From the NCBI GenBank assembly GCA_937906495.1, contig CALCVT010000076.1, positions 1 through 24,270 on the forward strand: a stretch of 24,270 nucleotides of DNA, in the 5' to 3' direction. A model generated the notes under the pieces. It was not told the DNA's origin. It saw only the letters and a list, made by a program, of their open reading frames with translations, and ran no database searches. Of the stretch, positions 13,490-21,471 are shown piece after piece. The number at the start of each line of letters is the position of its first letter. Position 1 is the first letter of the stretch. The translations under genes were made by a program, and so were the position numbers. Origin of the DNA: an uncultured Prevotella sp. (GTDB lineage Bacteria; Bacteroidota; Bacteroidia; Bacteroidales; Bacteroidaceae).

Positions 13490-14569
13490 ATGCTATCATA
13501 CTATCCCAAAAGACTGCTCCTGACTTTGTTTGTCATACTCTGCACCACGATAGGTGCCCAAGCACAGATATCTGTCGAGGCTAAACTCGATACAGCCAAC
13601 ATTCTGATTGGCGAACAGGTGCAGCTTCGCGTTAAATGCAGCATGCCGGCCGGACAGCAGGCTGACTGGCCGTACTTCCAACCTAAGCAGCAACTCACCA
13701 AAGGAGTTGAGGTTGTTAATAACGGACGCATAGATACAATAAAGCTAAATGACGGAAAGCGCATTGAACTTACCCGTTGCTACACCATTACCTCGTTCGA
13801 TTCGGCCCTCTATGCCATTCCGCCTATCGTAGTCAAGGTAAACGGCAAAGAATACGCATCACACGGAAACTTAGGATTTAAGGTCAGTACACTCGCCGTA
13901 GATACCGTGCATATCGACAAATTCAACGGCCCGCATGGCGTTGTAGACCTTCCCTTCGAATGGTCGTGGCGAATTACCTTAATGGCATTGGCTGCCATAT
14001 TAGCGGCACTGGGCGCCATCATACTATTTATACGTATGTCCGACCCACGGCTCATTACACGTCGTGTAGTTATCATGCCACCGGTACCTGCCCACATCAG
14101 TGCGCTCACCCAAATAGAGCACATCCGTCAAAAGCCGGCCGATGATCCAAAGGAATACTACACTGCACTTACCGACACGTTACGCAGTTACCTTGAACAA
14201 CGTTTCGGTTTCAATGCACTCGAAATGACAACGGCCGAAATTATTGACGAACTCTGTGCATCTGACAATCAAGAAGCAATGGCAGAACTCAAAGAAGTGC
14301 TCATACAAGCCGACCTTGTAAAGTTTGCTAAGCACCGCACAAGTCTTTCTGAACAGGACCGCAGCCTGGTTCTTGCACTTAACTATGTGCAAACAACTAA
14401 AGTCGAACCTATTGAAAAGCCCAAACCTCGCGTAGAGTTCCAAACTCTCTCGGACAAAAAGCAGCACAGCCTGCGCAATGCTATGACCATTGGTTCAATT
14501 TTACTCTCGCTGACGGCTCTCCTGCTACTTGCCGCTACTCTATACGACTTGTACAACTGCTTTGGTTAA
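13490..14569 (+). CDS. DUF4381-like membrane protein of the Bat cluster
   Basis: 359 residues. Signal peptide 1-25 (cut near GAQAQ), a periplasmic beta-rich domain (~27-145) of the BatD-like Ig type (VEAKLDTANILIGEQVQLRV), a transmembrane helix 160-182 (WRITLMALAAILAALGAIIL), a cytosolic helical region (~215-290: PKEYYTALTDTLRSYLEQRF and on to ADLVKFAKH), and a second transmembrane helix near 335-355. It occupies the place taken by DUF4381-type genes between DUF58 and vWA genes in other clusters. Its cytosolic module resembles the C-terminus of BatD in this window. The start is the ATG at 13490. The frame is open upstream, overlapping DUF58, but that extension has no protein character and would bury the signal peptide. 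The role is presumably as an envelope partner of BatA/BatB. Confidence 0.85.
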   Translation: MLSYYPKRLLLTLFVILCTTIGAQAQISVEAKLDTANILIGEQVQLRVKCSMPAGQQADWPYFQPKQQLTKGVEVVNNGRIDTIKLNDGKRIELTRCYTITSFDSALYAIPPIVVKVNGKEYASHGNLGFKVSTLAVDTVHIDKFNGPHGVVDLPFEWSWRITLMALAAILAALGAIILFIRMSDPRLITRRVVIMPPVPAHISALTQIEHIRQKPADDPKEYYTALTDTLRSYLEQRFGFNALEMTTAEIIDELCASDNQEAMAELKEVLIQADLVKFAKHRTSLSEQDRSLVLALNYVQTTKVEPIEKPKPRVEFQTLSDKKQHSLRNAMTIGSILLSLTALLLLAATLYDLYNCFG

Positions 14570-14685
14570 AGGTGCTATCAGCCTACATGCTTATAGCCTT
14601 GCCCATCATAGATAAGCGGATGTAAAAAATACAACATCTACTGCCAAAGTTTCAACACTACCTTCTCTCCTATTCATTCACAAAC

Positions 14686-15690
14686 ATGACTTTTGCCAGT
14701 CCTGCATATTTTCTTCTTCTACTACTGCTCATACCCTATGTGCTGTGGTATTTTCTGTTCAAAAGGCGACATGAGGCCACCTTTACCGTTGCCTCGGCTG
14801 AGGCATTCCGCAAAGCACCAGTAACCTGGCGCACCCGCTTAGTGCACCTGCCGTTTTTTCTCAGAGCTTTTGCCTACATACTGCTTGTAACAGCTTTAGC
14901 ACGCCCTCAAACTAACACTTCATGGCGAAGTGGCGAAACAGAAGGCATAGACATCATGCTTACAATGGACATCTCAACAAGTATGATGACACCCGACATT
15001 TCGCCCAACCGCCTTTCGGCAGCTAAAGATGTAGCCATGAGCTTCATTAACGAACGCAAATCCGATAATATTGGTCTAACTCTCTTTGGCGGTGAAGCTT
15101 TCACACAATGTCCGCTCACTACCGACCACGGCATGCTGCTCCGCACATTTAAAGGTGTGAGCTGCCAACTACAAGCTGACGGCATCATTCAGCCTGGAAC
15201 TGCTATTGGCATGGGCATTGCTAGTGCTGTTTCGCATTTGGAGCAAAGCAAAACCAAGAGCAAAGTTGTAATACTCCTTACCGACGGTGCCAACAACACG
15301 GGCGAAATTTCCCCACTGATGGCTGCCGATTTAGCTAAAGCCTGCGGTATCAGAGTTTACACCATTCTGTTAGGCTCTGAGGGAAAGGTCAACGTGCCGG
15401 TAGCCCAGTTACCAAATGGTGAAGTATATTCAGCTCAAATGGAAGCAACTGCCGACCCAACTACCCTCAAGCAGATTGCCCATGCTACAGGTGGAACCTT
15501 TTATCGAGCAACTTCGCGCCAATCGCTCAAACAGGTATACAGCGACATTGACAAACTCGAAAAAACCAAGCTTAAAATCAACAATTATGAACGCCGCTAT
15601 GAGGCATACCAACCTTTTGCCATAGCAGCCCTTATTTTGCTGCTGCTCGAAATGCTGCTACGCTTTACATGGCTTCGACGCCTGCCCTAA
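14686..15690 (+). CDS. batA: Aerotolerance protein BatA, membrane vWA protein
   Basis: 334 residues, standard for BatA. A hydrophobic helix at 6-25, a second at ~56-72, then a von Willebrand factor A domain and a final helix at ~309-328. The metal-ion-dependent adhesion site is complete: DISTS (Asp95, Ser97, Ser99), Thr172 in GTAIGMG and Asp200 in LLTDGANNTG. The vWA domain faces the periplasm if the two N-terminal helices form a hairpin, or the cytosol in the opposite orientation; the sequence alone does not settle this. In Bacteroides fragilis the bat genes contribute to survival under oxygen exposure. It lies 116 bases after the DUF4381-like gene and 64 before batB. Confidence 0.95.
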   Translation: MTFASPAYFLLLLLLIPYVLWYFLFKRRHEATFTVASAEAFRKAPVTWRTRLVHLPFFLRAFAYILLVTALARPQTNTSWRSGETEGIDIMLTMDISTSMMTPDISPNRLSAAKDVAMSFINERKSDNIGLTLFGGEAFTQCPLTTDHGMLLRTFKGVSCQLQADGIIQPGTAIGMGIASAVSHLEQSKTKSKVVILLTDGANNTGEISPLMAADLAKACGIRVYTILLGSEGKVNVPVAQLPNGEVYSAQMEATADPTTLKQIAHATGGTFYRATSRQSLKQVYSDIDKLEKTKLKINNYERRYEAYQPFAIAALILLLLEMLLRFTWLRRLP

Positions 15691-15754
15691 GTTCATCATC
15701 TCCAAGCTAACAGACTCCGCGTATTTCCGCAACCCTTACAGCTTACCTTAGACT

Positions 15755-16768
15755 ATGTTCCAGTTTCTGAATCCAGAATACCTCTATCTGCTGCTGTTAC
15801 TGCCAGCAGCCATACTTATTTACGCATTAGGTTACCGGGCAACCCGACGCAACTTGAAACGGTTGGGAGATGCCTCCCTACTTCAGGCTTTGATGCCGGG
15901 GCGTTCACCACGTAGACAACACATCAAAGTAGCCATTCTTACCTTAGCTGCAGCCAGTCTCATCATCATGATTGCCCGCCCTCAATACGGACTCAAGCAA
16001 CAACAAGAGTCGGTCAAGGGTATTGAGGCTGTAGTCATGGTCGATGTGTCAAACTCCATGCTGGCCCGCGACGTTCTACCCACCCGTTTGGACCGCACCA
16101 AACTGCTATTGTCCAACATGGTTGACCGCATGAAGAATGACAAGATTGGTCTTGGTGTTTTTGCTGGCGAGGCCTATCCCCAGTTGCCCATTACGCCTGA
16201 CTATGCCTCGGCCAAACTCTTTATCGATGCCTTGTCAACCAACATGGTCACCCTGCAAGGAACCGATATGGCTGCAGCCATTGAATTGGGATGCAATAGC
16301 TTTACTGACAGCAAAGAGGTGGGTAAAGCCATCATTCTGATAACCGACGGTGAAGACCATGAAGGCGGAGCCGAAGAGGCGGCACAAGCCGCAGCCAAAA
16401 AAGGCATTAATGTATTTGTTATTGGTGTAGGTTCAACACAAGGTGCCGAAATTCCTACCCCAGAAGGCGTACTTACTGACCGTGAAGGAAATCCAGTTCG
16501 CACAGCTCTAAACGAAGAACTTTGCCGCCGCATTGCCCAAGCAGGCAAAGGCATCTATCTGCACCTTGATCAAACCAATAGTGCCCAGGAGGAATTACAA
16601 AGCCAGTTGTCAAGACTCAAGCAAACAGCCACTACCACCTCGTATACTGCTCGCGACGAACAGTTTCAGGCAGTAGGACTCATTGTACTTCTCCTCCTTA
16701 TTCTCGAAATCTGCATTAACGAAACAGAAAACCCTTTGTTCAAACGCTTTCGTCTTTTCAGCAAATAA
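15755..16768 (+). CDS. batB: Aerotolerance protein BatB, membrane vWA protein
   Basis: 337 residues with the same layout as BatA: helices at ~8-25 and ~57-74, a vWA domain, and a C-terminal helix ~309-325. The metal site is intact: DVSNS (Asp97, Ser99, Ser101), Thr170 in GTDMAAA and Asp198 in ITDGEDHEGG. The family's conserved segment GVGSTQGAEIPTPEGVLTDR is present. The start FLNPEYLYLLLLLP is the usual BatB N-terminus. It likely pairs with BatA as a heteromeric membrane complex served by the MoxR ATPase. A perfect 17-bp hairpin 85 bases after its stop may end the first transcription unit here. Confidence 0.95.
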   Translation: MFQFLNPEYLYLLLLLPAAILIYALGYRATRRNLKRLGDASLLQALMPGRSPRRQHIKVAILTLAAASLIIMIARPQYGLKQQQESVKGIEAVVMVDVSNSMLARDVLPTRLDRTKLLLSNMVDRMKNDKIGLGVFAGEAYPQLPITPDYASAKLFIDALSTNMVTLQGTDMAAAIELGCNSFTDSKEVGKAIILITDGEDHEGGAEEAAQAAAKKGINVFVIGVGSTQGAEIPTPEGVLTDREGNPVRTALNEELCRRIAQAGKGIYLHLDQTNSAQEELQSQLSRLKQTATTTSYTARDEQFQAVGLIVLLLLILEICINETENPLFKRFRLFSK

Positions 16769-16853
16769 CTCATCGGCACTACCAAGCATCTCCCCCCAAA
16801 AAGCGGATAGTTAAAGTATTTGCTTGAACCTCATTGTCGATAACTTGCATCAT

Positions 16854-16891
16854 AAAGTAGGAGGAAAACGAACACGTTTTCCTCCTACTTT
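16854..16891 (+). terminator. Perfect 17-bp hairpin, probable terminator inside the Bat cluster
   Basis: AAAGTAGGAGGAAAACG (16854-16870) and CGTTTTCCTCCTACTTT (16875-16891) form an uninterrupted 17-bp stem with the four-base loop AACA. The stem ends in TTT but the following bases are CGCTTGATAT, so the U-tract is poor. It could be a terminator, a partial terminator that lowers batCDE readthrough, or an RNA processing/stability element. Confidence 0.65.
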
Positions 16892-16990
16892 CGCTTGATA
16901 TACTCCTACAGAACACCATGCAAGCTATTTTACTTGTCAAGGCATTGCTCAAAACCAACAGAGCATACTTCGATTCTCATAAGATAGTCG

Positions 16991-16998
16991 TATCTTTG
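16991..16998 (+). promoter_or_regulatory. Bacteroidota -7 element before batC
   Basis: TATCTTTG is a perfect TAnnTTTG, about 100 bases downstream of the 17-bp hairpin. The -33 region has only CTTC. It would start a batC-batD-batE transcript near 17005 with a leader of about 100 bases. Confidence 0.5.
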
Positions 16999-17102
16999 CA
17001 ACCTATCTTCATGGGGTAAACTACTAACAAGACACAGCCCGACCGCTACTTAACATAAAACGGGCCATCAACTTACGTGCAAACTTAAACATCAATACTG
17101 CA

Positions 17103-17789
17103 ATGAAACGATACCTGTCTGGCAGCCTGCTATGGCTGCTGTCCATGCTATTTATTCAACCTGTTCAAGCCCAAACAGCCGAATACCGACTTATGCACCA
17201 GGGTAACGCCTGCTTTAACGCCCGCAAATACAAAGAAGCTGGACATTACTACCTACAAGCACTCAAAAAGAATCCTAATAACACTCGTGCTACCTTTAAT
17301 CTTGCTGATACCTATCTGGCTCAAAACAATACTCAAGCAGCCGATAGCCTTTATAATATTGTTACACAAACAGAAAAAAACAGCCAAATACGCTCCATGG
17401 CCTGGCATAACCGTGGCTATATCCGTCAAACCCAAGCCTTACATCTGCCCAAACAACAACAGCAACTGCTACGCATTGCCATTGACCATTATAAAGAGGC
17501 ACTGCGACTGAACCCCAAAGACAACGACACACGCTACAATCTGGCTCTCTGCCAAAAACAACTCAAAGACAGCCAGCAAGATCAACAACAACAAAACCAA
17601 AAAGACCAACAAAAAGGGCAGGACAACCAACCCCAACAGCAAAAAGCTGATGCAAAGGTACAGCCACAACAAAGCGAAGTACAACAAACTGAACAATACC
17701 TAAATCTGGCACGTCAAGCTGAACGCCGTGCCCTTGAAAAGCTTAATGGTCAAAAACCTCGCCAAAAAGGACTCGACAAAAACTGGTAA
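17103..17789 (+). CDS. batC: Aerotolerance protein BatC, TPR protein
   Basis: 228 residues. Signal peptide 1-23 (cut after PVQA). Tetratricopeptide repeats cover ~27-60 (GNACFNARKYKEAGHYYLQA) and ~61-90, with a third at ~125-150 (AIDHYKEALRLNPKDNDTRY). A strongly Gln/Lys/Asp-rich low-complexity stretch (~155-195) follows, then a charged C-terminal helix. This is the Bacteroides BatC layout. It is periplasmic and probably acts as a protein-interaction partner for BatD/BatE or the vWA proteins. It is followed by batD after 106 bases. The polar run is encoded by many CAA and CAG codons; it is low complexity but in frame, not a frameshift. Confidence 0.9.
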   Translation: MKRYLSGSLLWLLSMLFIQPVQAQTAEYRLMHQGNACFNARKYKEAGHYYLQALKKNPNNTRATFNLADTYLAQNNTQAADSLYNIVTQTEKNSQIRSMAWHNRGYIRQTQALHLPKQQQQLLRIAIDHYKEALRLNPKDNDTRYNLALCQKQLKDSQQDQQQQNQKDQQKGQDNQPQQQKADAKVQPQQSEVQQTEQYLNLARQAERRALEKLNGQKPRQKGLDKNW

Positions 17790-17895
17790 CAGGACACTTG
17801 TAATAAGGTACATAAATTAAGGATACCTGATCCTATAATCCATAAAGTTACCAATAAACTGCACACATGTTTCACCCTACCCTTACGTACTACTG

Positions 17896-19695
17896 ATGAA
17901 TAGAATACTAAGCATACTCCTGATGATATGCTGCCTGCATGGATTGCGGGCACAAACTTTCAAAGCACAAATTGAAGACGTCGGAGGATACTACCGTCTA
18001 TCCTTTACCGTAACGAGCTCGGATGTATCACGTTTTACACCCCCTTCGCTCAACGATTTTGAAGTACTGAACGGACCAAGTTCTTCGACCTTCAACTCAT
18101 ACCAAATAATTAACGGCAAGACTTCGCACAGTGAATCCACAACTTATACCTACATTCTATCGGCACGCAAATCGGGTAAACTAACCATCGGACCTGCAAC
18201 TATCCAAGCTAATGGCCGAACTCTGCGAAGCGCAGCTATCACTCTCGATGCCCGCGCTGGCACACAAAACAATCGCAGCCACTCGCCCAACAACGGAAAC
18301 GGAGGCGAACCTGTCGATGAGAGTATACAGCAAGCAGGCAGCCAGGTTTCTGCACGCGATCTCTTTATAGATGTAACCCCCAGCCGCACCAAAGTTCGCG
18401 AGCAAGAGGCAGTTCTACTTACTTACAAAGTACACTCACGCGTTGGCGTTGGTTTAGCCAATACACAACTCACAAACAAGCCAGACTTTAAAGGTGTTAT
18501 CTCGCAAGAAATACCCTTGCCCGGCAACCAAATACAAACTGTTTTGGAACAACGCAATGGTACTACCTACCGTACAGGAACTATTTTAGAATACATTGTT
18601 TTTCCGCAGCAAAGCGGCGAACTCCTCATTCCGAGTATTACTTTCGACTGTACTGTTGTGCAGCAAAATCGCCACATGGATCTTGCTGATGCCTTCTTTA
18701 ATGGAGGGGGAACCATTGGTGTTAAAGTCAGAAGAGTAGTACCAGAACTTAAACTGCAAGTCGAAGCACTGCCTCAGCCTAAACCTGCCAACTTCTCAGG
18801 AGCTGTAGGACACTTTGAGATAGAGGGTAAACTACTTAACCCTTCTATCCGTACCAACGACCTTGCAACCTATCGTGTAACGCTCAAAGGCCTTGGCAAC
18901 CTCAAGCTCATTACACCGCCAGCAATGAAGTTCCCAACCGACTTCGAAACCTACGATGCCAAAACCAATGAGAATACGCAAGTAAGCACTGATGGACTGA
19001 CTGGTGAACTGACATTTGACTATACATTTGTGCCCCGCAACGTTGGTAAATACGATATTCCTGCACTTGAGTTTATTTACTTCGATACCGAAAAAGGCGA
19101 CTATCAAACCATTCGCACACAACCGCTCACCATTAATGTAGGCAAAGGAGAACGCTCAAATGCCGATGTCGACCACCAGCTGGCCCTGCTGCGCAGCGAC
19201 ATTCATGATATTCACACAGCTAATAGCCCGCAAGCATTACCCAGTTGGTTAACTTGGGGCAACTGGAGTTTTGCATTGCTCAATCTGGTATTGGCAACAG
19301 TCTTCGCTGCAAGCATTTTTATTGCCCGCAAATGGGCGAAACGCCACACCGATACAGCCGAACGCCGTCGCTCAGGAGCAGCTAAGCAAGTTGCGGCCCG
19401 CCTTGCCGAAGCAGAAAAACTGATAAATGCCCCCGATCAAACAGCTTTCTATTCTGCAATAAGCAAAGCACTTATAGGCTATCTCACTGATACCTTTGGT
19501 ATTGGTCAAGCTGACCTTAATAACGAAAACATCAAGCAACTGCTAAACCAAAAGGGACACGACGAGACTACAATCAATCAATTGCTCAATTTGATGCAGA
19601 CCTGTGAGTTTGCCCAATATGCACCCAGCAGCAACACTGAACGATCTGAGGTATACCAACAGGCTCTTGATTTGCTGAGCAAGTTACGAAACTAA
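17896..19695 (+). CDS. batD: Oxygen tolerance protein BatD
   Basis: 599 residues, normal for Bacteroidales BatD. Signal peptide 1-19 (cut after LRA). A long periplasmic part of repeated Ig-like beta domains follows (~20-440), with the family start FTPPSLNDFEVLNGPSSST and the typical TYTYILSARKSGKLTIGPAT. A linker rich in Asn/Gly/Ser is at ~127-143. One transmembrane helix lies at ~452-474 (LLNLVLATVFAASIFIA). The cytosolic C-terminal helical module is at ~513-580 (FYSAISKALIGYLTDTFG to CEFAQYAP). BatD is required with the other Bat proteins for normal aerobic survival in B. fragilis; its biochemical role is unknown. Start ATG 17896, the only start giving a signal peptide. Confidence 0.95.
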   Translation: MNRILSILLMICCLHGLRAQTFKAQIEDVGGYYRLSFTVTSSDVSRFTPPSLNDFEVLNGPSSSTFNSYQIINGKTSHSESTTYTYILSARKSGKLTIGPATIQANGRTLRSAAITLDARAGTQNNRSHSPNNGNGGEPVDESIQQAGSQVSARDLFIDVTPSRTKVREQEAVLLTYKVHSRVGVGLANTQLTNKPDFKGVISQEIPLPGNQIQTVLEQRNGTTYRTGTILEYIVFPQQSGELLIPSITFDCTVVQQNRHMDLADAFFNGGGTIGVKVRRVVPELKLQVEALPQPKPANFSGAVGHFEIEGKLLNPSIRTNDLATYRVTLKGLGNLKLITPPAMKFPTDFETYDAKTNENTQVSTDGLTGELTFDYTFVPRNVGKYDIPALEFIYFDTEKGDYQTIRTQPLTINVGKGERSNADVDHQLALLRSDIHDIHTANSPQALPSWLTWGNWSFALLNLVLATVFAASIFIARKWAKRHTDTAERRRSGAAKQVAARLAEAEKLINAPDQTAFYSAISKALIGYLTDTFGIGQADLNNENIKQLLNQKGHDETTINQLLNLMQTCEFAQYAPSSNTERSEVYQQALDLLSKLRN

Positions 19696-19735
19696 CACCT
19701 CTTCCATGCTTTTCTCCTTCAAACATTCCCGAGAT

Positions 19736-20509
19736 ATGCTACACAAACTATTATTATTCATAGCTTGCCTGCTGTTGCCTGCAGCAGTCTTTGCAAGCAA
19801 CCACCAAAATCAAGCTGATGAGGCCTACGCACAGAAAAACTATACCGAAGCTGTGCGACTCTATCGCAGAGCATTGGCAGAAGCTAAAGAGAATGATAGC
19901 ACAAACCACGTACTCATTGGACAATTATTCTACAATTTAGGCAACTGTCACTACCGCATGAAAGACTACGGCAATGCCGTACTTTGCTATCAGCGTACAC
20001 TGAAACAGACTCCATCCGATGAGGATGCCGCCTTCAACTTAGAACTTACACAAGCAAAACTAACCGACCGCTTTGATGCTCCAGCAGAAATGTTCTTTGT
20101 GAGCTGGTTCAAGAAATTGATATACTCACAAAGCAGCAGTATTTGGGGACTTTGGGCAGTGGGACTGATGATGTTAACAGCAGTCTTTCTGTCAATTTAC
20201 TATCTGGCACAACGCATAGCTCTACGTAAAACTGGATTTTTCGGAGCAATTCTATGTGGACTGCTTTGGATAGGCTGCCAAACCTTTGCCTATCTGCAAA
20301 ACAAACGCTATTCCCAATTACAACAAGCTGTAGTACTCGAAACAATCGATACCTTTGACAGCCCCACTGCATCAGCCAAAAAACAGCAAATTCTGCACGA
20401 AGGTACAACAGTTATCATTACTGACAACTTTAAAGGCGGATGGCTGCAAATTGAATTACCCGACGGCCAGACAACTTGGATTAAAGGGCAGGGCATCGAA
20501 AAGGTGTAG
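19736..20509 (+). CDS. batE: Aerotolerance protein BatE, TPR plus SH3-like domain
   Basis: 257 residues. Signal peptide 1-20 (LLLFIACLLLPAAVFA), TPR repeats ~23-105 (ADEAYAQKNYTEAVRLYRRA; LGNCHYRMKDYGNAVLCYQR), two transmembrane helices near 136-160 and 168-188, and a bacterial SH3-like domain at ~195-257 (ILHEGTTVIITDNFKGGWLQ, then LPDGQTTWIKG). The frame opens at an ATG at 19706, adding MLFSFKHSRD. I prefer the ATG at 19736 because it starts directly with a normal signal sequence, but the upstream start, 10 bases after batD, is possible. It is the last gene of the Bat cluster and probably cotranscribed with batC and batD. Confidence 0.9.
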   Translation: MLHKLLLFIACLLLPAAVFASNHQNQADEAYAQKNYTEAVRLYRRALAEAKENDSTNHVLIGQLFYNLGNCHYRMKDYGNAVLCYQRTLKQTPSDEDAAFNLELTQAKLTDRFDAPAEMFFVSWFKKLIYSQSSSIWGLWAVGLMMLTAVFLSIYYLAQRIALRKTGFFGAILCGLLWIGCQTFAYLQNKRYSQLQQAVVLETIDTFDSPTASAKKQQILHEGTTVIITDNFKGGWLQIELPDGQTTWIKGQGIEKV

Positions 20510-20620
20510 CATTATTGGCTCACAACTAAAACAAGCGCTTTTTACGTAATCCATAAAATATCGAGCCTGAACCTCTTGTCCTACATTCTAAATGCTCCGA
20601 GCGCAAAACTATTCCACCTG

Positions 20621-21310
20621 ATGTTTACGCAACTCGACGAAACACTTACTCTTGCATTAAACGGAAGCGATTCGCTTTACATTGACTCGCTTGCATGGAC
20701 TGCCACCCATACCTCAACATGGATACCACTTATATTCCTGCTGCTTTACCTCATTATCCGTAACAACGACCTTGTTGGAGTATGCGGCACAATATTAGCT
20801 ATTGGGCTGTGCATCCTGCTGGCCGATCAGGTAGCCTCAACCATCTTCAAACCTTTGGTCGCACGTTTTCGTCCTACCAACGATCCCTTTATTATGTATG
20901 CACTTGATGTAGTCAATGACTACCGGGGTGGGCGCTATGGTTTTTTTTCAAGCCATGCAGCCAATACTATGGCCGTAGCCACCTTCCTGACGCTCATGAT
21001 ACGTAACCGCACACTCACAGTTTGGCTTTATTCATGGGCTTTGCTTAATTGCTGGACGCGCGTTTATCTGGGTGTACACTATGTTGGCGACCTCACAGCT
21101 GGCACACTTTGGGGACTGTTTATAGGTTGGATAATTTATAAACTGTGGCTACGCTACTGCCCTGGCATTTCCGAACGCAGCAAACGTTACACAGGACAAG
21201 GCAACATGACATCCGGCGGCTACACTATTGGAAGCGTACACTTGCTCATTTCAGGCATTTTGCTTACTTATCTATACATTGCCTTTGTAAGTTTATATGC
21301 CATAGCCTAG
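20621..21310 (+). CDS. PAP2-family membrane phosphatase
   Basis: 229 residues, five or six membrane helices. The three PAP2 phosphatase motifs are complete: KPLVARFRP (Lys77, Arg84, Pro85), FSSHAAN (Ser110-Ser111-His112, replacing the classical PSGH) and TRVYLGVHYVGD (Arg147, His153, Asp157). It should dephosphorylate lipid phosphates such as undecaprenyl pyrophosphate, phosphatidate or lipid A intermediates at the inner membrane; the substrate cannot be told from sequence. The frame is open from a TTG at 20576, but the ATG at 20621 (MFTQLDETLTLALNG) matches the usual start of this Bacteroidales family. It lies 111 bases after batE and may be read through from it. No consensus promoter was found. 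Confidence 0.9.
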   Translation: MFTQLDETLTLALNGSDSLYIDSLAWTATHTSTWIPLIFLLLYLIIRNNDLVGVCGTILAIGLCILLADQVASTIFKPLVARFRPTNDPFIMYALDVVNDYRGGRYGFFSSHAANTMAVATFLTLMIRNRTLTVWLYSWALLNCWTRVYLGVHYVGDLTAGTLWGLFIGWIIYKLWLRYCPGISERSKRYTGQGNMTSGGYTIGSVHLLISGILLTYLYIAFVSLYAIA

Positions 21311-21329
21311 TACCAAACTTTTCCTATCC

Positions 21330-21440
21330 ATCGGGGTTAATTTCTGCAAACAGACACCGGTAGTATGCCCTATAAGCTCACAAGCAAGCCCAAAGGCACA
21401 CCAAGTGTAAATAGAATGCAGGATTAACCCCGATTTTTTT
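21330..21440 (+). terminator. 12-bp inverted repeat with 81-base loop ending in seven T
   Basis: ATCGGGGTTAAT (21330-21341) and ATTAACCCCGAT (21423-21434) are perfectly complementary. Just inside, CTGCA (21344-21348) can pair with TGCAG (21417-21421), giving about 17 bp in total. The right arm runs into seven T (21434-21440). It lies 19 bases after the PAP2 stop codon, so the plain reading is its terminator, but the loop is far longer than usual and may hold a structured RNA. Confidence 0.6.
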
Positions 21441-21441
21441 G

Positions 21442-21449
21442 TATTTTTG
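21442..21449 (+). promoter_or_regulatory. Bacteroidota -7 element of mutS2
   Basis: TATTTTTG matches TAnnTTTG and directly follows the T-tract of the inverted repeat. Initiation near 21456 would leave a leader of only about 16 bases before the ATG at 21472. No -33 TTTG is seen at the right spacing. Confidence 0.5.
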
Positions 21450-21471
21450 CACTCAAACAGACTAACAAACA

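Larger units (their letters stand above)
16769..17102. other. Gap between batB and batC
   Basis: 334 bases, the longest gap in the Bat cluster. It contains a perfect 17-bp hairpin (16854-16891) and a TAnnTTTG element (16991-16998). No open frame of protein character is seen. Confidence 0.7.

Noticed and set aside
17575..17695. CAA/CAG-rich stretch as a repeat array or frameshift
   Set aside because: It is in frame within batC, irregular rather than a true repeat, and Gln-rich linkers are normal in BatC proteins.
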